Positions 35,043-44,281 are shown, counted from the stretch's first letter. The stretch: 64,000 nt of DNA from CAZWKQ01 sp964634005 (GCA_964634005.1 CAZWKQ010000001.1:310001-374000), one strand, 5' to 3'. The notes: generated from the letters alone by a model not told the origin. Program-made: numbers and translations.

Positions 35043-37541
35043 GTGGAACAATATCAGATAAATAACAATTTACCTCAAAGCGAACAAGAAGAAAAAGTGG
35101 ACTTTATGTCCATTATATTTAAAATGCTTGCACACTGGCATTACTTTGCTATTTCGATAATTTTAGCATTGCTACTTGCTTTTATTTTTAATAAATATTC
35201 AGTGCCTATTTATCAGGTCAAATCTACAGTTTTGATAAAAGATGATAAAAAAGGCGGCGGTTTCGATAATAGCATATTAAAAGAATTATCAATATTTGGT
35301 TCACAAAAAAATGTTCAGAATGAAATTGGAGTGCTTCAATCTTACACATTGACTAATAAAGCTATTAAAAATCTTAATTTTTATGTTTCATATTTCACCG
35401 AAAGTAAATTCAAAACAAAAGAACTTTACAAAGAAAGTCCTTTTGAAGTAATTATCGACACATCAGTAAATCAACTGGTTGGCTCTCCTATTTTCGTAAA
35501 AATTGTTTCAAGCGACAAATACGAATTGGAAATTCCTGAGCAGTCAAATGCCACTTTGTTTAATTACAGAGATGAAAAAGCCTTAGAAGAAAAAGTTGAT
35601 GTTAAAAAAGTTATAAAAACACTTACTTTCGGCGAGTGGTACAAGGACGAAAATTTGAACTTTAAAGTAGTTTTATCTCCGCAATATAAAGCATCTGAGC
35701 ATAACGGGAAAAATTTTCAGTTTGTAATTAATGATTTAAATCAGCTTACTACTCAATTTAAAAATACTAAAATTGAGCCTATAAACAAAGAAGCTACTAT
35801 TCTTGAAATTACACTTAAAGATAAGAATAAACAAAAAGCTATTGACTTTATAAATACATTAACAGAAGTTTATATCAATAGCGATTTAGAAGATAAAAAC
35901 TTAATTGCAACAAATACTATTGCATTTATTGATGACCAACTAACAGGCATAACCGACTCGCTTTATAAAGTTGAAAACCAACTCCAATTGTTCAGAACAT
36001 CAAACAAAATAATGAATATTAGCGATGAGGCTAAAACTGTTTTCGAGAAAGTAAATTCTTTAGAAAAGGAAAAAGCTCTTGAAAACTTAAAATCGAGATA
36101 CTACAAGTACTTGATGGATTATATTACAAAAAATGCCGAAATCAAGAGTGATATTGTTGCTCCATCTACTATGGGAGTTGAAGATCCGTTACTGGTTAAT
36201 CTTGTAGCAGAACTTGTAAAACTATCATCAGAAAAAGAAAGGTTGAAAAGTTCAAGCACATCGCTGAACCCAAGAATTACCGAAATTGACTTAAAAATTG
36301 AAAACTCACGAAAAACTCTGATGGAGAATATCAGAAATATAGTTAACTTTTCAAATATCACAATTAAAGAATTAGATAAGAGAATAGCTCAGGTACAGGC
36401 TGAGGTAAATAAACTGCCTGCGACTGAAAGAAACCTTCTGAATATTGAAAGAAAGTTTAAAATAAACGACCAGATATATACTTTCCTTTTGGAAAAAAGA
36501 GCAGAATCGGCCATTGCTAAAGCCTCCAATATTCCCGATAATAAAATATTAGACAAAGCAAGAGATGCCGAAAAAGTATATCCTAAAACCTCTTTGAACT
36601 ATATTATAGCACTAATTCTTGGAATTATTATTCCTTTGGTTTATATTTTTATCAGAGATTCTTTGAACGATAAGATTGTTGAAAGAAGCGATGTTGAAAA
36701 AATTACCAAATTCCCTATTATTGGTCATGTTATTCACAGTGACAGAGAAAGCAAAATAATTGTACACGATTCACCAAAATCTTCAATTGCAGAATCTTTC
36801 CGTTCTGTGAGAACAAACTTACAGTTTATTGCCAAGGGTAAAGAAAAACAAACAATATTGGTAACCTCAACAATGGTAAGCGAGGGAAAAACTTTTGTTT
36901 CAATCAACCTTGCTTCAATATTCGCACTATACGGAAAGAAAACATTACTTATGGGTTTCGACTTACGTAAACCTAAAATCTATCAAGACTTTCAACTAAC
37001 CAACACAGAGGGTATAAGTTCTTTCTTAATTGGTAAAAGCAAAATTGAAGATATTATACAAACCTCCTTCCTCGAAAATCTCGATATAATAATGGCCGGT
37101 CCTATACCTCCAAATCCTGCCGAATTAATTGCATCTGAGAAAAATGACGAATTATTTGCTAAACTCAAAGAAATATATGACTTCATAATTATTGATACTC
37201 CACCTGTTGGACTTGTTACCGACGCTTTCCTTCTTATGAAATATACCGATGCAAATGTTTATGTTGTTAGACAAAATTACACTCATAAGAAAGTTTTCGG
37301 AGCAATTATCAACGATATTGAAAAGAGAAAAACCGGTGATTTCAATATTTTAATTAATGACGTTCGTTTGGATAGAGACTCATACGGATATGGTTACGGA
37401 TACGGTTATGGTTATGGATATGGTTATGGATATGGTTACGGATACGGTTACGGATACGGTTACGGATACGGATACTATTCAGATGATGATGAGCATAAAA
37501 ATAAGAAAAAGTCATTCTTTAATAAAATGAAAAATTCTTAA
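35043..37541 (+). CDS. Polysaccharide co-polymerase/tyrosine autokinase (Wzc-like) with Gly-Tyr tail
   Basis: Inner-membrane BY-kinase of 832 residues controlling polysaccharide chain length and export. Two transmembrane helices (about 34-53 and 519-539) flank a Wzz-type periplasmic coiled-coil part. The cytoplasmic kinase has Walker A VSEGKTF (Lys616), an A' motif reading LLMGFDLRKP (first Asp of the classic DxD replaced by Gly, a variant I recall from other Bacteroidetes) and Walker B IIIDTPPVG. The C-terminal tyrosine cluster is an extreme Gly-Tyr array: 15 Tyr-Gly dipeptides then Tyr-Tyr at residues 781-812, followed by an acidic and then a basic tail. The GTG start at 35043 is used. A bidirectional terminator follows. 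Confidence 0.93.
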   Translation: MEQYQINNNLPQSEQEEKVDFMSIIFKMLAHWHYFAISIILALLLAFIFNKYSVPIYQVKSTVLIKDDKKGGGFDNSILKELSIFGSQKNVQNEIGVLQSYTLTNKAIKNLNFYVSYFTESKFKTKELYKESPFEVIIDTSVNQLVGSPIFVKIVSSDKYELEIPEQSNATLFNYRDEKALEEKVDVKKVIKTLTFGEWYKDENLNFKVVLSPQYKASEHNGKNFQFVINDLNQLTTQFKNTKIEPINKEATILEITLKDKNKQKAIDFINTLTEVYINSDLEDKNLIATNTIAFIDDQLTGITDSLYKVENQLQLFRTSNKIMNISDEAKTVFEKVNSLEKEKALENLKSRYYKYLMDYITKNAEIKSDIVAPSTMGVEDPLLVNLVAELVKLSSEKERLKSSSTSLNPRITEIDLKIENSRKTLMENIRNIVNFSNITIKELDKRIAQVQAEVNKLPATERNLLNIERKFKINDQIYTFLLEKRAESAIAKASNIPDNKILDKARDAEKVYPKTSLNYIIALILGIIIPLVYIFIRDSLNDKIVERSDVEKITKFPIIGHVIHSDRESKIIVHDSPKSSIAESFRSVRTNLQFIAKGKEKQTILVTSTMVSEGKTFVSINLASIFALYGKKTLLMGFDLRKPKIYQDFQLTNTEGISSFLIGKSKIEDIIQTSFLENLDIIMAGPIPPNPAELIASEKNDELFAKLKEIYDFIIIDTPPVGLVTDAFLLMKYTDANVYVVRQNYTHKKVFGAIINDIEKRKTGDFNILINDVRLDRDSYGYGYGYGYGYGYGYGYGYGYGYGYGYGYGYYSDDDEHKNKKKSFFNKMKNS
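37383..37478 (+). repeat. Hexanucleotide repeat coding for (Tyr-Gly)15
   Basis: Fifteen 6-base units TAY-GGW, varying only at third codon positions, followed by TAC TAT. The synonymous variation shows the array is kept at the protein level. It could still expand or contract by slippage in steps of two residues without breaking the frame. Confidence 0.9.
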
Positions 37542-37555
37542 GAAGATATACCAAT

Positions 37556-37583
37556 AAAAAAGCGGCTTACTCGCCGCTTTTTT
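37556..37583. terminator. Bidirectional rho-independent terminator
   Basis: AAAAAAGCGGC (37556-37566) and GCCGCTTTTTT (37573-37583) form an 11-bp stem with a 6-base loop between convergent genes. Its right edge touches the stop codon of the propeller gene. Confidence 0.88.
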
Positions 37584-38722
37584 TATTTTGTATCTAAGCA
37601 ATGTAAATATGCTCCGCCTATAATTAATTTCCCATTATAAACGATTGCTGAAGATCTTATTTTATCATTAGTTTTATATGAATTAAGTAAATTCCCTGTT
37701 GCGGCTGAAACTACATAAACATTACCATTATCACTCCCAAAAAATATATAATCTCCTGAAACAACCGGAGATGAATGAATAGCCTTATCAACCTGAAAAA
37801 CAACTCTATAATTGCCTGAATTAGTGTCTATTTGATATAATATTCCTTTTTTAGTTCCAATATAAATATCATTGTTTTTTATTGCAGGAGATGAGAAAAT
37901 TGCCGACTCCAAATTAGCTTTCCAATTTATTCTACCTGTCTGATTATCTATAGAATAGAAAAGGCCATCTAAACTGCCTACAAACAAATTGTTTTTATAA
38001 ACCGAGGGTGTACTATGAATGCCTGCTTTTGTTTTAAGTTTCCATACTAAAGCACCTGTATGCTTATCGAGACAATAAATATGTTTATCTCTACTTCCAA
38101 AATAAATAAAATTCTTATATACAGCAGGAGATGATATAATCCAGCCTTGAGTTTGAAATTTCCATTTCAAACTGCCATCGTGTATATTGAGAGCATAAAG
38201 ACTTTTGTCCATACTTCCAAAAAATACAGTTTGCTCATCATAAACCGGAGAAGAAAAAATCCAGTCGTCGGTTTTGAATTTCCATTTCAAAATACCGGTT
38301 TTAAGATGTAATGCATAGAAGTAAGTGTCGAAACTGCCAAAATATATTGTATTTTTATGAATGGCAGCGCTTGAACGTACTTCTTTACCTGTTTTAAATT
38401 TCCAAATTTCAGTTCCTGAATTAAAGTCTAAAGCAAAAAAATATCTGCTTTCGCTGCCAAAATATAAGACATTATCATAAACTACAGGCGAAGAATTAAC
38501 TCCCGACAAATGGTGAAATTTCCAAATCAACTCAAGATTTTTTCCTGCATCTCCATTATTATAATTTGCTGTTCGGCATTTATTTGCCCTGAAAACCGGA
38601 ATTTCTTCATAATTACCGTCATCGTAAATTTCGAGAATTTTACGGGTTGTTGCTATTATTGCAGATACTTGACCAAGCAAATTTTCTTCTCTTTTGAAAA
38701 TTTCCAGTTTATTTTGACACAT
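37583..38722 (-). CDS. Cytoplasmic eight-bladed PQQ-type beta-propeller protein
   Basis: Protein of about 379 residues without signal peptide or membrane segment. After an N-terminal helix (EIFKREENLLGQVSAIIATT) come eight PQQ/Trp-docking-like repeats, each about 40 residues with the pattern SSPxVYxxxIYFGSxDxxxYALxxxTGxxxWKFKT; repeat cores include SSPVVYDNVLYFGS and SSPAVYKNFIYFGS. Such domains are usually periplasmic (BamB, quinoprotein dehydrogenases), so a cytoplasmic one is unusual. The ATG at 38722 (a TTG at 38728 is possible) overlaps the end of the J-domain gene by 14 bases, so the two are translationally coupled. No quinone-binding catalytic residues could be assigned. It is probably a scaffold. 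Confidence 0.75.
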   Translation of the reverse strand: MCQNKLEIFKREENLLGQVSAIIATTRKILEIYDDGNYEEIPVFRANKCRTANYNNGDAGKNLELIWKFHHLSGVNSSPVVYDNVLYFGSESRYFFALDFNSGTEIWKFKTGKEVRSSAAIHKNTIYFGSFDTYFYALHLKTGILKWKFKTDDWIFSSPVYDEQTVFFGSMDKSLYALNIHDGSLKWKFQTQGWIISSPAVYKNFIYFGSRDKHIYCLDKHTGALVWKLKTKAGIHSTPSVYKNNLFVGSLDGLFYSIDNQTGRINWKANLESAIFSSPAIKNNDIYIGTKKGILYQIDTNSGNYRVVFQVDKAIHSSPVVSGDYIFFGSDNGNVYVVSAATGNLLNSYKTNDKIRSSAIVYNGKLIIGGAYLHCLDTK

Positions 38723-39458
38723 ACTCAAGTTTTAATCTGTTAAGATCTTCAGTTAGCTTAACCTTAATTTTTTGAAAATATTCATCCCAATTATCAATAT
38801 CTTTGATAGTTAAATAAGCATCCGAGTGTTCTATTTGAAATATTTCTTCCTTTAAAGCTTTGACTTCCTGTTCCAATTTTGCAATTATTTGTTCAAAACG
38901 CTTTATCTCAGTAATTTCTTCGGTTATATGAGCAAAATGCAGTTCATTATTTTTAAGCAAATGATATAATTTTTTTATAGTCTCGAGATCATTATTTATA
39001 TAAGCCTGATTAAGTTTTACAAAAACCTCTGCAGCCTGACTTTTCATTTCATCTGCAATAATATCGGGATGGCATAATTTGCTTGCATTTCTAAACAGTT
39101 TTTGTAAAAGCTTTTTATCATCATCGTTAAGTTGAAATTTTGGTTCGTTTTTATTGCTTATATATTGCTTTTTAAAATTAATGTAATCTTGCTCTGCCTC
39201 ATTGTATTCGGTGTTTTTATCGGGATTCTGATCTTTTTCGTCAAATAACAGTTTTCTTCTTATATCAAGTATTTCGAAAACAATTCCTCCAACGGCTTCA
39301 TTGTATTTAATCCCGAATTGATGAATAAGTTGATATAATTGTGCCTTTCTGAATGATAATACCGATATTTGAGTTTCAAGCAGTGTAGCCACTGTTTTTA
39401 AACCAACCAGTTCTATGTTGTCATTTTTCTGTGGAGTCTTTTTCGACTTATTGTCCAT
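38709..39458 (-). CDS. J-domain (DnaJ-like) coiled-coil protein
   Basis: Cytoplasmic protein of 249 residues. Residues about 113-165 form a J-domain with the key HPD motif at 130-132 (RNASKLCHPDIIADE), which would stimulate a DnaK-type ATPase. Residues about 174-212 (EEITEIKRFEQIIAKLEQEV) are a likely coiled coil. The N-terminal part (LLETQISVLSFRKAQLYQLI) is helical and of unknown role. The Gly/Phe and zinc domains of DnaJ are absent. Its 3' end overlaps the start of a cytoplasmic beta-propeller gene, so the propeller may be its client-binding partner. No dnaK is nearby. Confidence 0.75.
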   Translation of the reverse strand: MDNKSKKTPQKNDNIELVGLKTVATLLETQISVLSFRKAQLYQLIHQFGIKYNEAVGGIVFEILDIRRKLLFDEKDQNPDKNTEYNEAEQDYINFKKQYISNKNEPKFQLNDDDKKLLQKLFRNASKLCHPDIIADEMKSQAAEVFVKLNQAYINNDLETIKKLYHLLKNNELHFAHITEEITEIKRFEQIIAKLEQEVKALKEEIFQIEHSDAYLTIKDIDNWDEYFQKIKVKLTEDLNRLKLEYVSK

Positions 39459-39553
39459 ATAAATTGATATACAAATAAATAACTTTACATATTATTTTTT
39501 GTTCAAATTTGATTAAAAAGTTATTCAAATAATTGAATGATATTTTTAATACT

Positions 39554-40426
39554 CTAATATTTTTCGTTTTCGTCTTTTACGATAAGAAAATTTTTGGGAA
39601 GTTTGCTTTGAATTAGAATAGCTTTTTTTGTTACGGGATGTATAAAACTTATAGATGTTGAATGTAATCTTATTTGTCTAATGTACGTTGAGTCGGCTCC
39701 ATACTTCCTGTCTCCAACTATAGGATGTCCCAATTCCGACAAATGAACTCTGATTTGATTTTTGCGTCCTGTTTCAAGAGAAATTTCCAAAAGTGTGTAG
39801 TTACCATAATTACCTATTGTTTTATAATGTGTTACAGCATATTTAGCATTATCGCATTTTTCAACAGATTTCATTTTTTGTTTTTCGTCTTCAATAAGCC
39901 AACTGCTTAAAGTTCCTTCGGTAATTTCAGGCTTACCTTCTACAAGTGCATAGTATATTTTCTCTGTATCTTTCCAATTACTTTTCATTGTTTGCATAAT
40001 ATCGGTACTTTTTGCAAGCAATATTGCACCGGAAACTTCTCTGTCAAGACGGTGGATAATGTATGCATGTTTTTTCCCCTTGGTACTGTCTTTAATATAT
40101 TCATTTACAGCTTTTAATAAAGAAGGCTTACTAATACTGTCAATTCCGTGAGTAATTATTCCGGCAGGTTTATCAACTGCAATCAAATACTCATCTTCAT
40201 ATAAAATTGAATACGGAAATTCGTTACGAAAAGTATTTTTTTTATTTTTAATATATTCTAATTCAGTACCTTCTTTAATAAATAAATTCGCTTTTGTTAA
40301 TTTACGAGTCCCCAAATATATTGAACCTGAAGAAATAATCTTTTTAATTTTTGACTTTGATGTTTCACTAAAGTATTCTGAAACAATATTAATCAACGAA
40401 TCAGTTTTTTTAACAACAAATTTCAT
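39554..40426 (-). CDS. RluA-family RNA pseudouridine synthase
   Basis: Enzyme of 290 residues converting uridine to pseudouridine in rRNA or tRNA. The catalytic Asp lies in IIHRLDREVSGAILLAK; LEISLETGRKNQIRVHLSEL and PIVGDRKYG are the other conserved blocks. The N-terminal 60 residues (SKIKKIISSGSIYLGTRK) form an S4-like RNA-binding domain. The target site cannot be told from the sequence. It starts at an ATG, 15 bases after the transglycosylase gene, so both are probably co-transcribed. Confidence 0.9.
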   Translation of the reverse strand: MKFVVKKTDSLINIVSEYFSETSKSKIKKIISSGSIYLGTRKLTKANLFIKEGTELEYIKNKKNTFRNEFPYSILYEDEYLIAVDKPAGIITHGIDSISKPSLLKAVNEYIKDSTKGKKHAYIIHRLDREVSGAILLAKSTDIMQTMKSNWKDTEKIYYALVEGKPEITEGTLSSWLIEDEKQKMKSVEKCDNAKYAVTHYKTIGNYGNYTLLEISLETGRKNQIRVHLSELGHPIVGDRKYGADSTYIRQIRLHSTSISFIHPVTKKAILIQSKLPKNFLIVKDENEKY

Positions 40427-40441
40427 GTATTCAAAAAAAAA

Positions 40442-42436
40442 TTACATTTCTAATTGAAAATCAGGTATTGAATCTGTATGTTCAATTAATTTTTTTGCGA
40501 TTCCTTTTAACTCTATTACAGGAACGAAATTATCGTATTCTTCCTGTGTAATCATCTCTTTTTTCAACATTCTGTTTATGGCAAAATTCATATAATCAAC
40601 AATAAACTGTTTTAAATTTCCATTTTTATCAAATGAATATTTAAACCACTTTGGACGAGGTATTAAATTTGACAGAAACAAAGATTCGGGAAGAGTCAAT
40701 TTTGAAGCATCTTTATTAAAATAAAAATGAGCGGCTTCGTTAGCACCATAAATTAATGGTCCCCATTCAATTATATTGAGATACACTTCAAACATTCTTT
40801 CTTTTGTAGAAATATTGTTATTTTCAATAAGCCACACAATAAGAGCTTCTTCAATTTTTCTGGATAGAGTTTTATTTCTGTTCAGAAATACATTTTTTAC
40901 AAGTTGCATACTAATAGTGCTTCCACCTCTTGCAAAACGCCTTGTTTTGATATTTTTGGTGATAGACTCTTTAATTGCCTCGGGAAGAAAGCCTCTGTGC
41001 CAGAAAAACCCAGCATCTTCCGAAATAAGAACTGCATTTTTCAGGTATGTTGATATTTGGTCGAGTCTTCTAAAGTTGGGATTTGAAGCTCCAACTAAAA
41101 ATTGTCTCACAGCTTCACCTTTTTCGTAGGCAGTATATTCAAATTCGTCATTTATTTTCGAAAAATCAGTATTTCCAAAACTTATAATTTTAAAGTTGTG
41201 CCTGTTCAATTCCGACAAAAAGCTTATTGAATCAGGTGAATCTATATCTACGTAAAAATCAAGCTTGTAAGATAAATTCCCGGCGGTTTTAATGCCTTCA
41301 AGGTTAAGGAATAACCCTTCAGGCAACGACTCGAACAAATCTTGAGATGGGAATTGCGGCTTATTAATTTTCAACCATACTTGACGAGACGGATATAAAC
41401 AGTACTTAATGTACGGATTAAACGTTAATTTATTGAAATTTACGATCGTACTGCTATCTAACTCGAAATAATTGTCGCCTATATTCAACGAAAAATCGAA
41501 AGACGCACCTTTAAGTAAAACATCCTTGGTTGAAATTTTATCATTATACAATATTAATCCACTAATCGACGACTTGCCTTTTATATGATTGACACTATTT
41601 GAATAAGAATTTTCGGAAAAATTGAAATCAAGCGTATCAAATTGTAACTTAACTGCCCACTTGTAATTAATAAAAGGGAGGTTAATCTTCTTATTTTCAT
41701 TCGAAAAAAGCTTTATCCTTACATTTTCTTTTTCAGGATTTATCTCTCCTTCACAAAGCCATTTTTGAGATAAATTATTTTCAAATACTTCTATCGGAAT
41801 GCTAAATGATGAATTACTGATATTTATTTTCGGAATCGAAATATTTATTTTCTGGTTTTCACTGTTAGCAAGTACCTTAAAATTTTCAATACTTATTTTG
41901 TCCGGTATCTTAAAGAAAATTGTATTTATTAATTTGTAAATTCTATAACCATATTCATATTTTTTTGAGGTGTTAGTTACTGAATAATCACTTTTATTAC
42001 CTTGAAAAAGAAAGCTGTAGTTATTTTCTTTTCCCGATTTCATCGGACTTAAAATAAAATTTTCGACTTCTATGCTTAATGGTTTTATTTTAAATAGAAA
42101 TAAGTTCCAGAAACTTATTTTAAGTTCAATTTTTTCGATGTAAATCAAATTTTCACCAATTTTTGGTTTTAAATTAATTTTCTCGGCATAAACAGTTGAA
42201 ATTCCTTTAAATTTGATATTTTCAACACTTAATTCTGCTTGGTTGTATTTATTGAAATTTTCTATCTTACTTTCGACAACACTACTGATTATAGTATTTC
42301 TGAACAATATAAAAACTAATAAAACAAGTGCAATAAAGGCAAAAGTAAAATAGAAAAATTTACTTCTGTTGAATCTAAATGAAAGGCTGTTAATCTTTAT
42401 TTTCAATAGTTTGAAAAAATTAAAAATTATATGCAA
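40442..42436 (-). CDS. GT51 peptidoglycan transglycosylase with large N-terminal domain
   Basis: Membrane-anchored protein of 664 residues with one transmembrane helix (about 28-46). The C-terminal 230 residues are a GT51 domain with motifs SEDAGFFWHRG (catalytic Glu), ARGGSTISMQLVKNVFL and SRKIEEALIVWLIE, as in monofunctional MtgA. No transpeptidase domain is present. The roughly 400 residues between the helix and GT51 are beta-rich and resemble AsmA-like repeats. The enzyme would polymerise glycan strands from lipid II in the periplasm. The start is a TTG; no early ATG exists. Confidence 0.87.
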   Translation of the reverse strand: MHIIFNFFKLLKIKINSLSFRFNRSKFFYFTFAFIALVLLVFILFRNTIISSVVESKIENFNKYNQAELSVENIKFKGISTVYAEKINLKPKIGENLIYIEKIELKISFWNLFLFKIKPLSIEVENFILSPMKSGKENNYSFLFQGNKSDYSVTNTSKKYEYGYRIYKLINTIFFKIPDKISIENFKVLANSENQKINISIPKINISNSSFSIPIEVFENNLSQKWLCEGEINPEKENVRIKLFSNENKKINLPFINYKWAVKLQFDTLDFNFSENSYSNSVNHIKGKSSISGLILYNDKISTKDVLLKGASFDFSLNIGDNYFELDSSTIVNFNKLTFNPYIKYCLYPSRQVWLKINKPQFPSQDLFESLPEGLFLNLEGIKTAGNLSYKLDFYVDIDSPDSISFLSELNRHNFKIISFGNTDFSKINDEFEYTAYEKGEAVRQFLVGASNPNFRRLDQISTYLKNAVLISEDAGFFWHRGFLPEAIKESITKNIKTRRFARGGSTISMQLVKNVFLNRNKTLSRKIEEALIVWLIENNNISTKERMFEVYLNIIEWGPLIYGANEAAHFYFNKDASKLTLPESLFLSNLIPRPKWFKYSFDKNGNLKQFIVDYMNFAINRMLKKEMITQEEYDNFVPVIELKGIAKKLIEHTDSIPDFQLEM

Positions 42437-42456
42437 AAATACAGTATAATTTGCAT

Positions 42457-42496
42457 AAAAAAGGGTTTATCATTAATCATTTTTAATGATAAACCC
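42457..42496 (-). terminator. Rho-independent terminator of the OmpA gene
   Basis: On the minus strand a 14-bp perfect stem (42483-42496 with 42463-42476) is followed by six T (42457-42462). It lies just past the OmpA-family stop, separating that gene from the transglycosylase. Confidence 0.88.
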
Positions 42497-42515
42497 GACA
42501 AATATGACTATTTGA

Positions 42516-44018
42516 TTAGAATACTACTTTAAATTCTACTCTTCGGTTTTTAGCTCTTCCTTCTTCAGTTTTATTACTTTCTACAGGTTGAGTATCGCCA
42601 AATCCCTCGGATTTTAATCTTTCAGGAGCAATTCCTTTTTTAATTAAATAATTTTTAACTGCTTCGGCTCTTTTCTTCGACAGCCATAAGTTAACATTCG
42701 ATTTTCCGGTATTATCGGTATGGCCGTAAATATCGAGATTATATTCTTTGTTTTCAACCATTACTTTAACTACTTTATCCAGTATAGGGAATGATTGTTT
42801 TTTAATTATATCTTTTCCGGTTTCAAATTGAATTCCCTGTAAAGCCTGATTGAAAACTTTCTTAACTTCGGCTTTAACCTCCGGACAGCCTGCATTTTCT
42901 TTAATTCCTTTTACTTCAGGGCATTTGTCCATATAATCAGGAACACCGTCTCCGTCAGTATCTATCGGGCAGCCTTTTGAGTCAACTTTAGCATCTTTTG
43001 GTGTATTTGGACAATTATCGAGATAATCGGGGACACCGTCTCCGTCGCTATCAACAGGGCAGCCTTTTTCATCAACTTTCACACCTTTTGGTGTATCAGA
43101 ACATTTATCCAAATAGTCGGCTACGCCATCTCCATCTGTATCAACAGGACATCCAAAATTATCAACCTTCACGCCTGCAGGGGTTCCGGGACATTTATCC
43201 ATATAATCAGGTATTCCGTCGCCATCAGTATCAACAGGACATCCGTTTGAGTCAACAATAACACCTCTTGGTGTTTTTGGGCATTTATCCAGGTAATCGG
43301 GAACTCCGTCATTATCGGTATCGACAGGACAACCGTTAATATCAACTTTTACACCGCTTGGTGTTTCAGGACATTTGTCCGATTTGTCGGGAACACCATC
43401 TTTATCTGTATCCCTTGGAGCACCAAAAGCAAATACAAATCCTATCGAATGTGCTATATAATTGTCATTATTTTTAGCTACCCAAAAATCTCTTTCGTCA
43501 TTATCGGTAAAATTATAAAGCATTTGATACTGTAAAGCAAAATCTTTATAAATATTTAACTTTAAACCTCCTGCTACAGTATAAAGTACATCATATCCGC
43601 TGTTTATCTTGCTTCCGTTATATCTCCAGTTATTGGCCATCCCGATTCCGCCTCCCACAAAAGGAGCAAAAAATGATTCTTTTTTTAATAAATATCCGTT
43701 ATTTAATTTATAAACTAACAACAAATTTATATCGGATTTTTTTCCTTTAAAATTCTTTTGTGCATCTTTGTAATATCCGTATAAACCGTATGTCCCTTGA
43801 ATAATTGCATCGAAAGAACAATTTAAATATCTGTTTAGAGAGCCTCCGGCAAACCCGAAAATATTATTGTTTTCAAAATCAAGAAAACCGTTACCGTAAT
43901 CGCCATTATACTCATTTTTGCCTCCATAAACAGCTAAACCCCATTTTTTCTCGGCATTTTGCCCATTTGAAAATAAATATACTCCTGCAAGTAATAGAAA
44001 TAATAAAATCTTTTTCAT
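42516..44018 (-). CDS. OmpA-family outer-membrane protein with thrombospondin type 3 repeats
   Basis: Outer-membrane protein of 500 residues: a signal peptide (1-19), an N-terminal beta-barrel (about 20-200), six calcium-binding type 3 repeats of about 30 residues (DTDGDGVPDYLDKCP types; the last one degenerate) and a C-terminal OmpA domain binding peptidoglycan (LDIYGHTDNTGKSNVNLWLS, then RAKNRRVEF). It likely links the outer membrane to the cell wall. It starts at an ATG and has its own terminator. Bacteroidetes encode many such proteins, and some are linked to T9SS as PorE-like parts, but PorE has a different build, so no such role is claimed. Confidence 0.9.
   Translation of the reverse strand: MKKILLFLLLAGVYLFSNGQNAEKKWGLAVYGGKNEYNGDYGNGFLDFENNNIFGFAGGSLNRYLNCSFDAIIQGTYGLYGYYKDAQKNFKGKKSDINLLLVYKLNNGYLLKKESFFAPFVGGGIGMANNWRYNGSKINSGYDVLYTVAGGLKLNIYKDFALQYQMLYNFTDNDERDFWVAKNNDNYIAHSIGFVFAFGAPRDTDKDGVPDKSDKCPETPSGVKVDINGCPVDTDNDGVPDYLDKCPKTPRGVIVDSNGCPVDTDGDGIPDYMDKCPGTPAGVKVDNFGCPVDTDGDGVADYLDKCSDTPKGVKVDEKGCPVDSDGDGVPDYLDNCPNTPKDAKVDSKGCPIDTDGDGVPDYMDKCPEVKGIKENAGCPEVKAEVKKVFNQALQGIQFETGKDIIKKQSFPILDKVVKVMVENKEYNLDIYGHTDNTGKSNVNLWLSKKRAEAVKNYLIKKGIAPERLKSEGFGDTQPVESNKTEEGRAKNRRVEFKVVF
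42885..43408 (-). repeat. Tandem type 3 calcium-binding repeats (coding)
   Basis: About six units of roughly 90 bases coding DxDxDGxPDxxDxCPxTPxGVxVDxxGCP. The units differ at the DNA level, so this is an old protein repeat and not a recent slippage tract. Confidence 0.85.
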
Positions 44019-44154
44019 AACATAAAGGTTTTAATAAAAATACTATTGATTTTTTCGTAAAATTAAATCTTTTTCAATAGATGAACAATTATAAAGTTAA
44101 ATAATGAAAAAATTTTCATTAAGTATTTATTTAATATTCTCTAAAATAATTTAT

Positions 44155-44202
44155 TCCAAATTTTTCATTAGGAATATTGAGAACTAATGAAATAAATTGA
44201 GT
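44155..44202. repeat. Dispersed 48-base hairpin element, copy B
   Basis: CCAAATTTTTCATTAG (44156-44171) and GAACTAAT (44181-44188) match copy A near 26.9 kb with identical spacing. The inner stem TTTCATTAG/CTAATGAAA is perfect here (9 bp), while the outer stem seen in copy A is weak. It lies in the gap between the OmpA gene and tRNA-Leu. Confidence 0.55.
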
Positions 44203-44215
44203 TTATTGTTAGATA

Positions 44216-44229
44216 CTTTCGGCCGAAAA
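44216..44229. repeat. 14-base perfect palindrome upstream of tRNA-Leu
   Basis: CTTTCGGCCGAAAG is fully self-complementary and lies 45 bases upstream of the tRNA -7 box. It could be an operator for a dimeric protein. Chance cannot be excluded. Confidence 0.3.
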
Positions 44230-44273
44230 GAATAAAAAAACACCATAAAGAATTATCATTTAAAAATTTATTG

Positions 44274-44281
44274 TATCTTTG
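44274..44281 (+). promoter_or_regulatory. -7 box of tRNA-Leu promoter
   Basis: TATCTTTG fits TAnnTTTG. It ends 11 bases before the tRNA, as expected for a tRNA promoter. No clear -33 element is seen. Confidence 0.6.

Noticed and set aside
37383..37478. Short tandem repeat as a phase-variable switch
   Set aside because: Units are 6 bases long, so slippage would keep the frame; it can change tail length but not turn the gene off.
42885..43408. Regular 90-base repeats looking like a CRISPR or satellite array
   Set aside because: The units are in frame, code for calcium-binding repeats and differ in DNA sequence; there are no spacers of unrelated sequence and no cas genes.
44216..44229. Palindrome upstream of tRNA-Leu as a firm operator
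   Set aside because: A single 14-base palindrome with no second copy and no nearby regulator gene is not enough; it is listed only as a low-confidence repeat.
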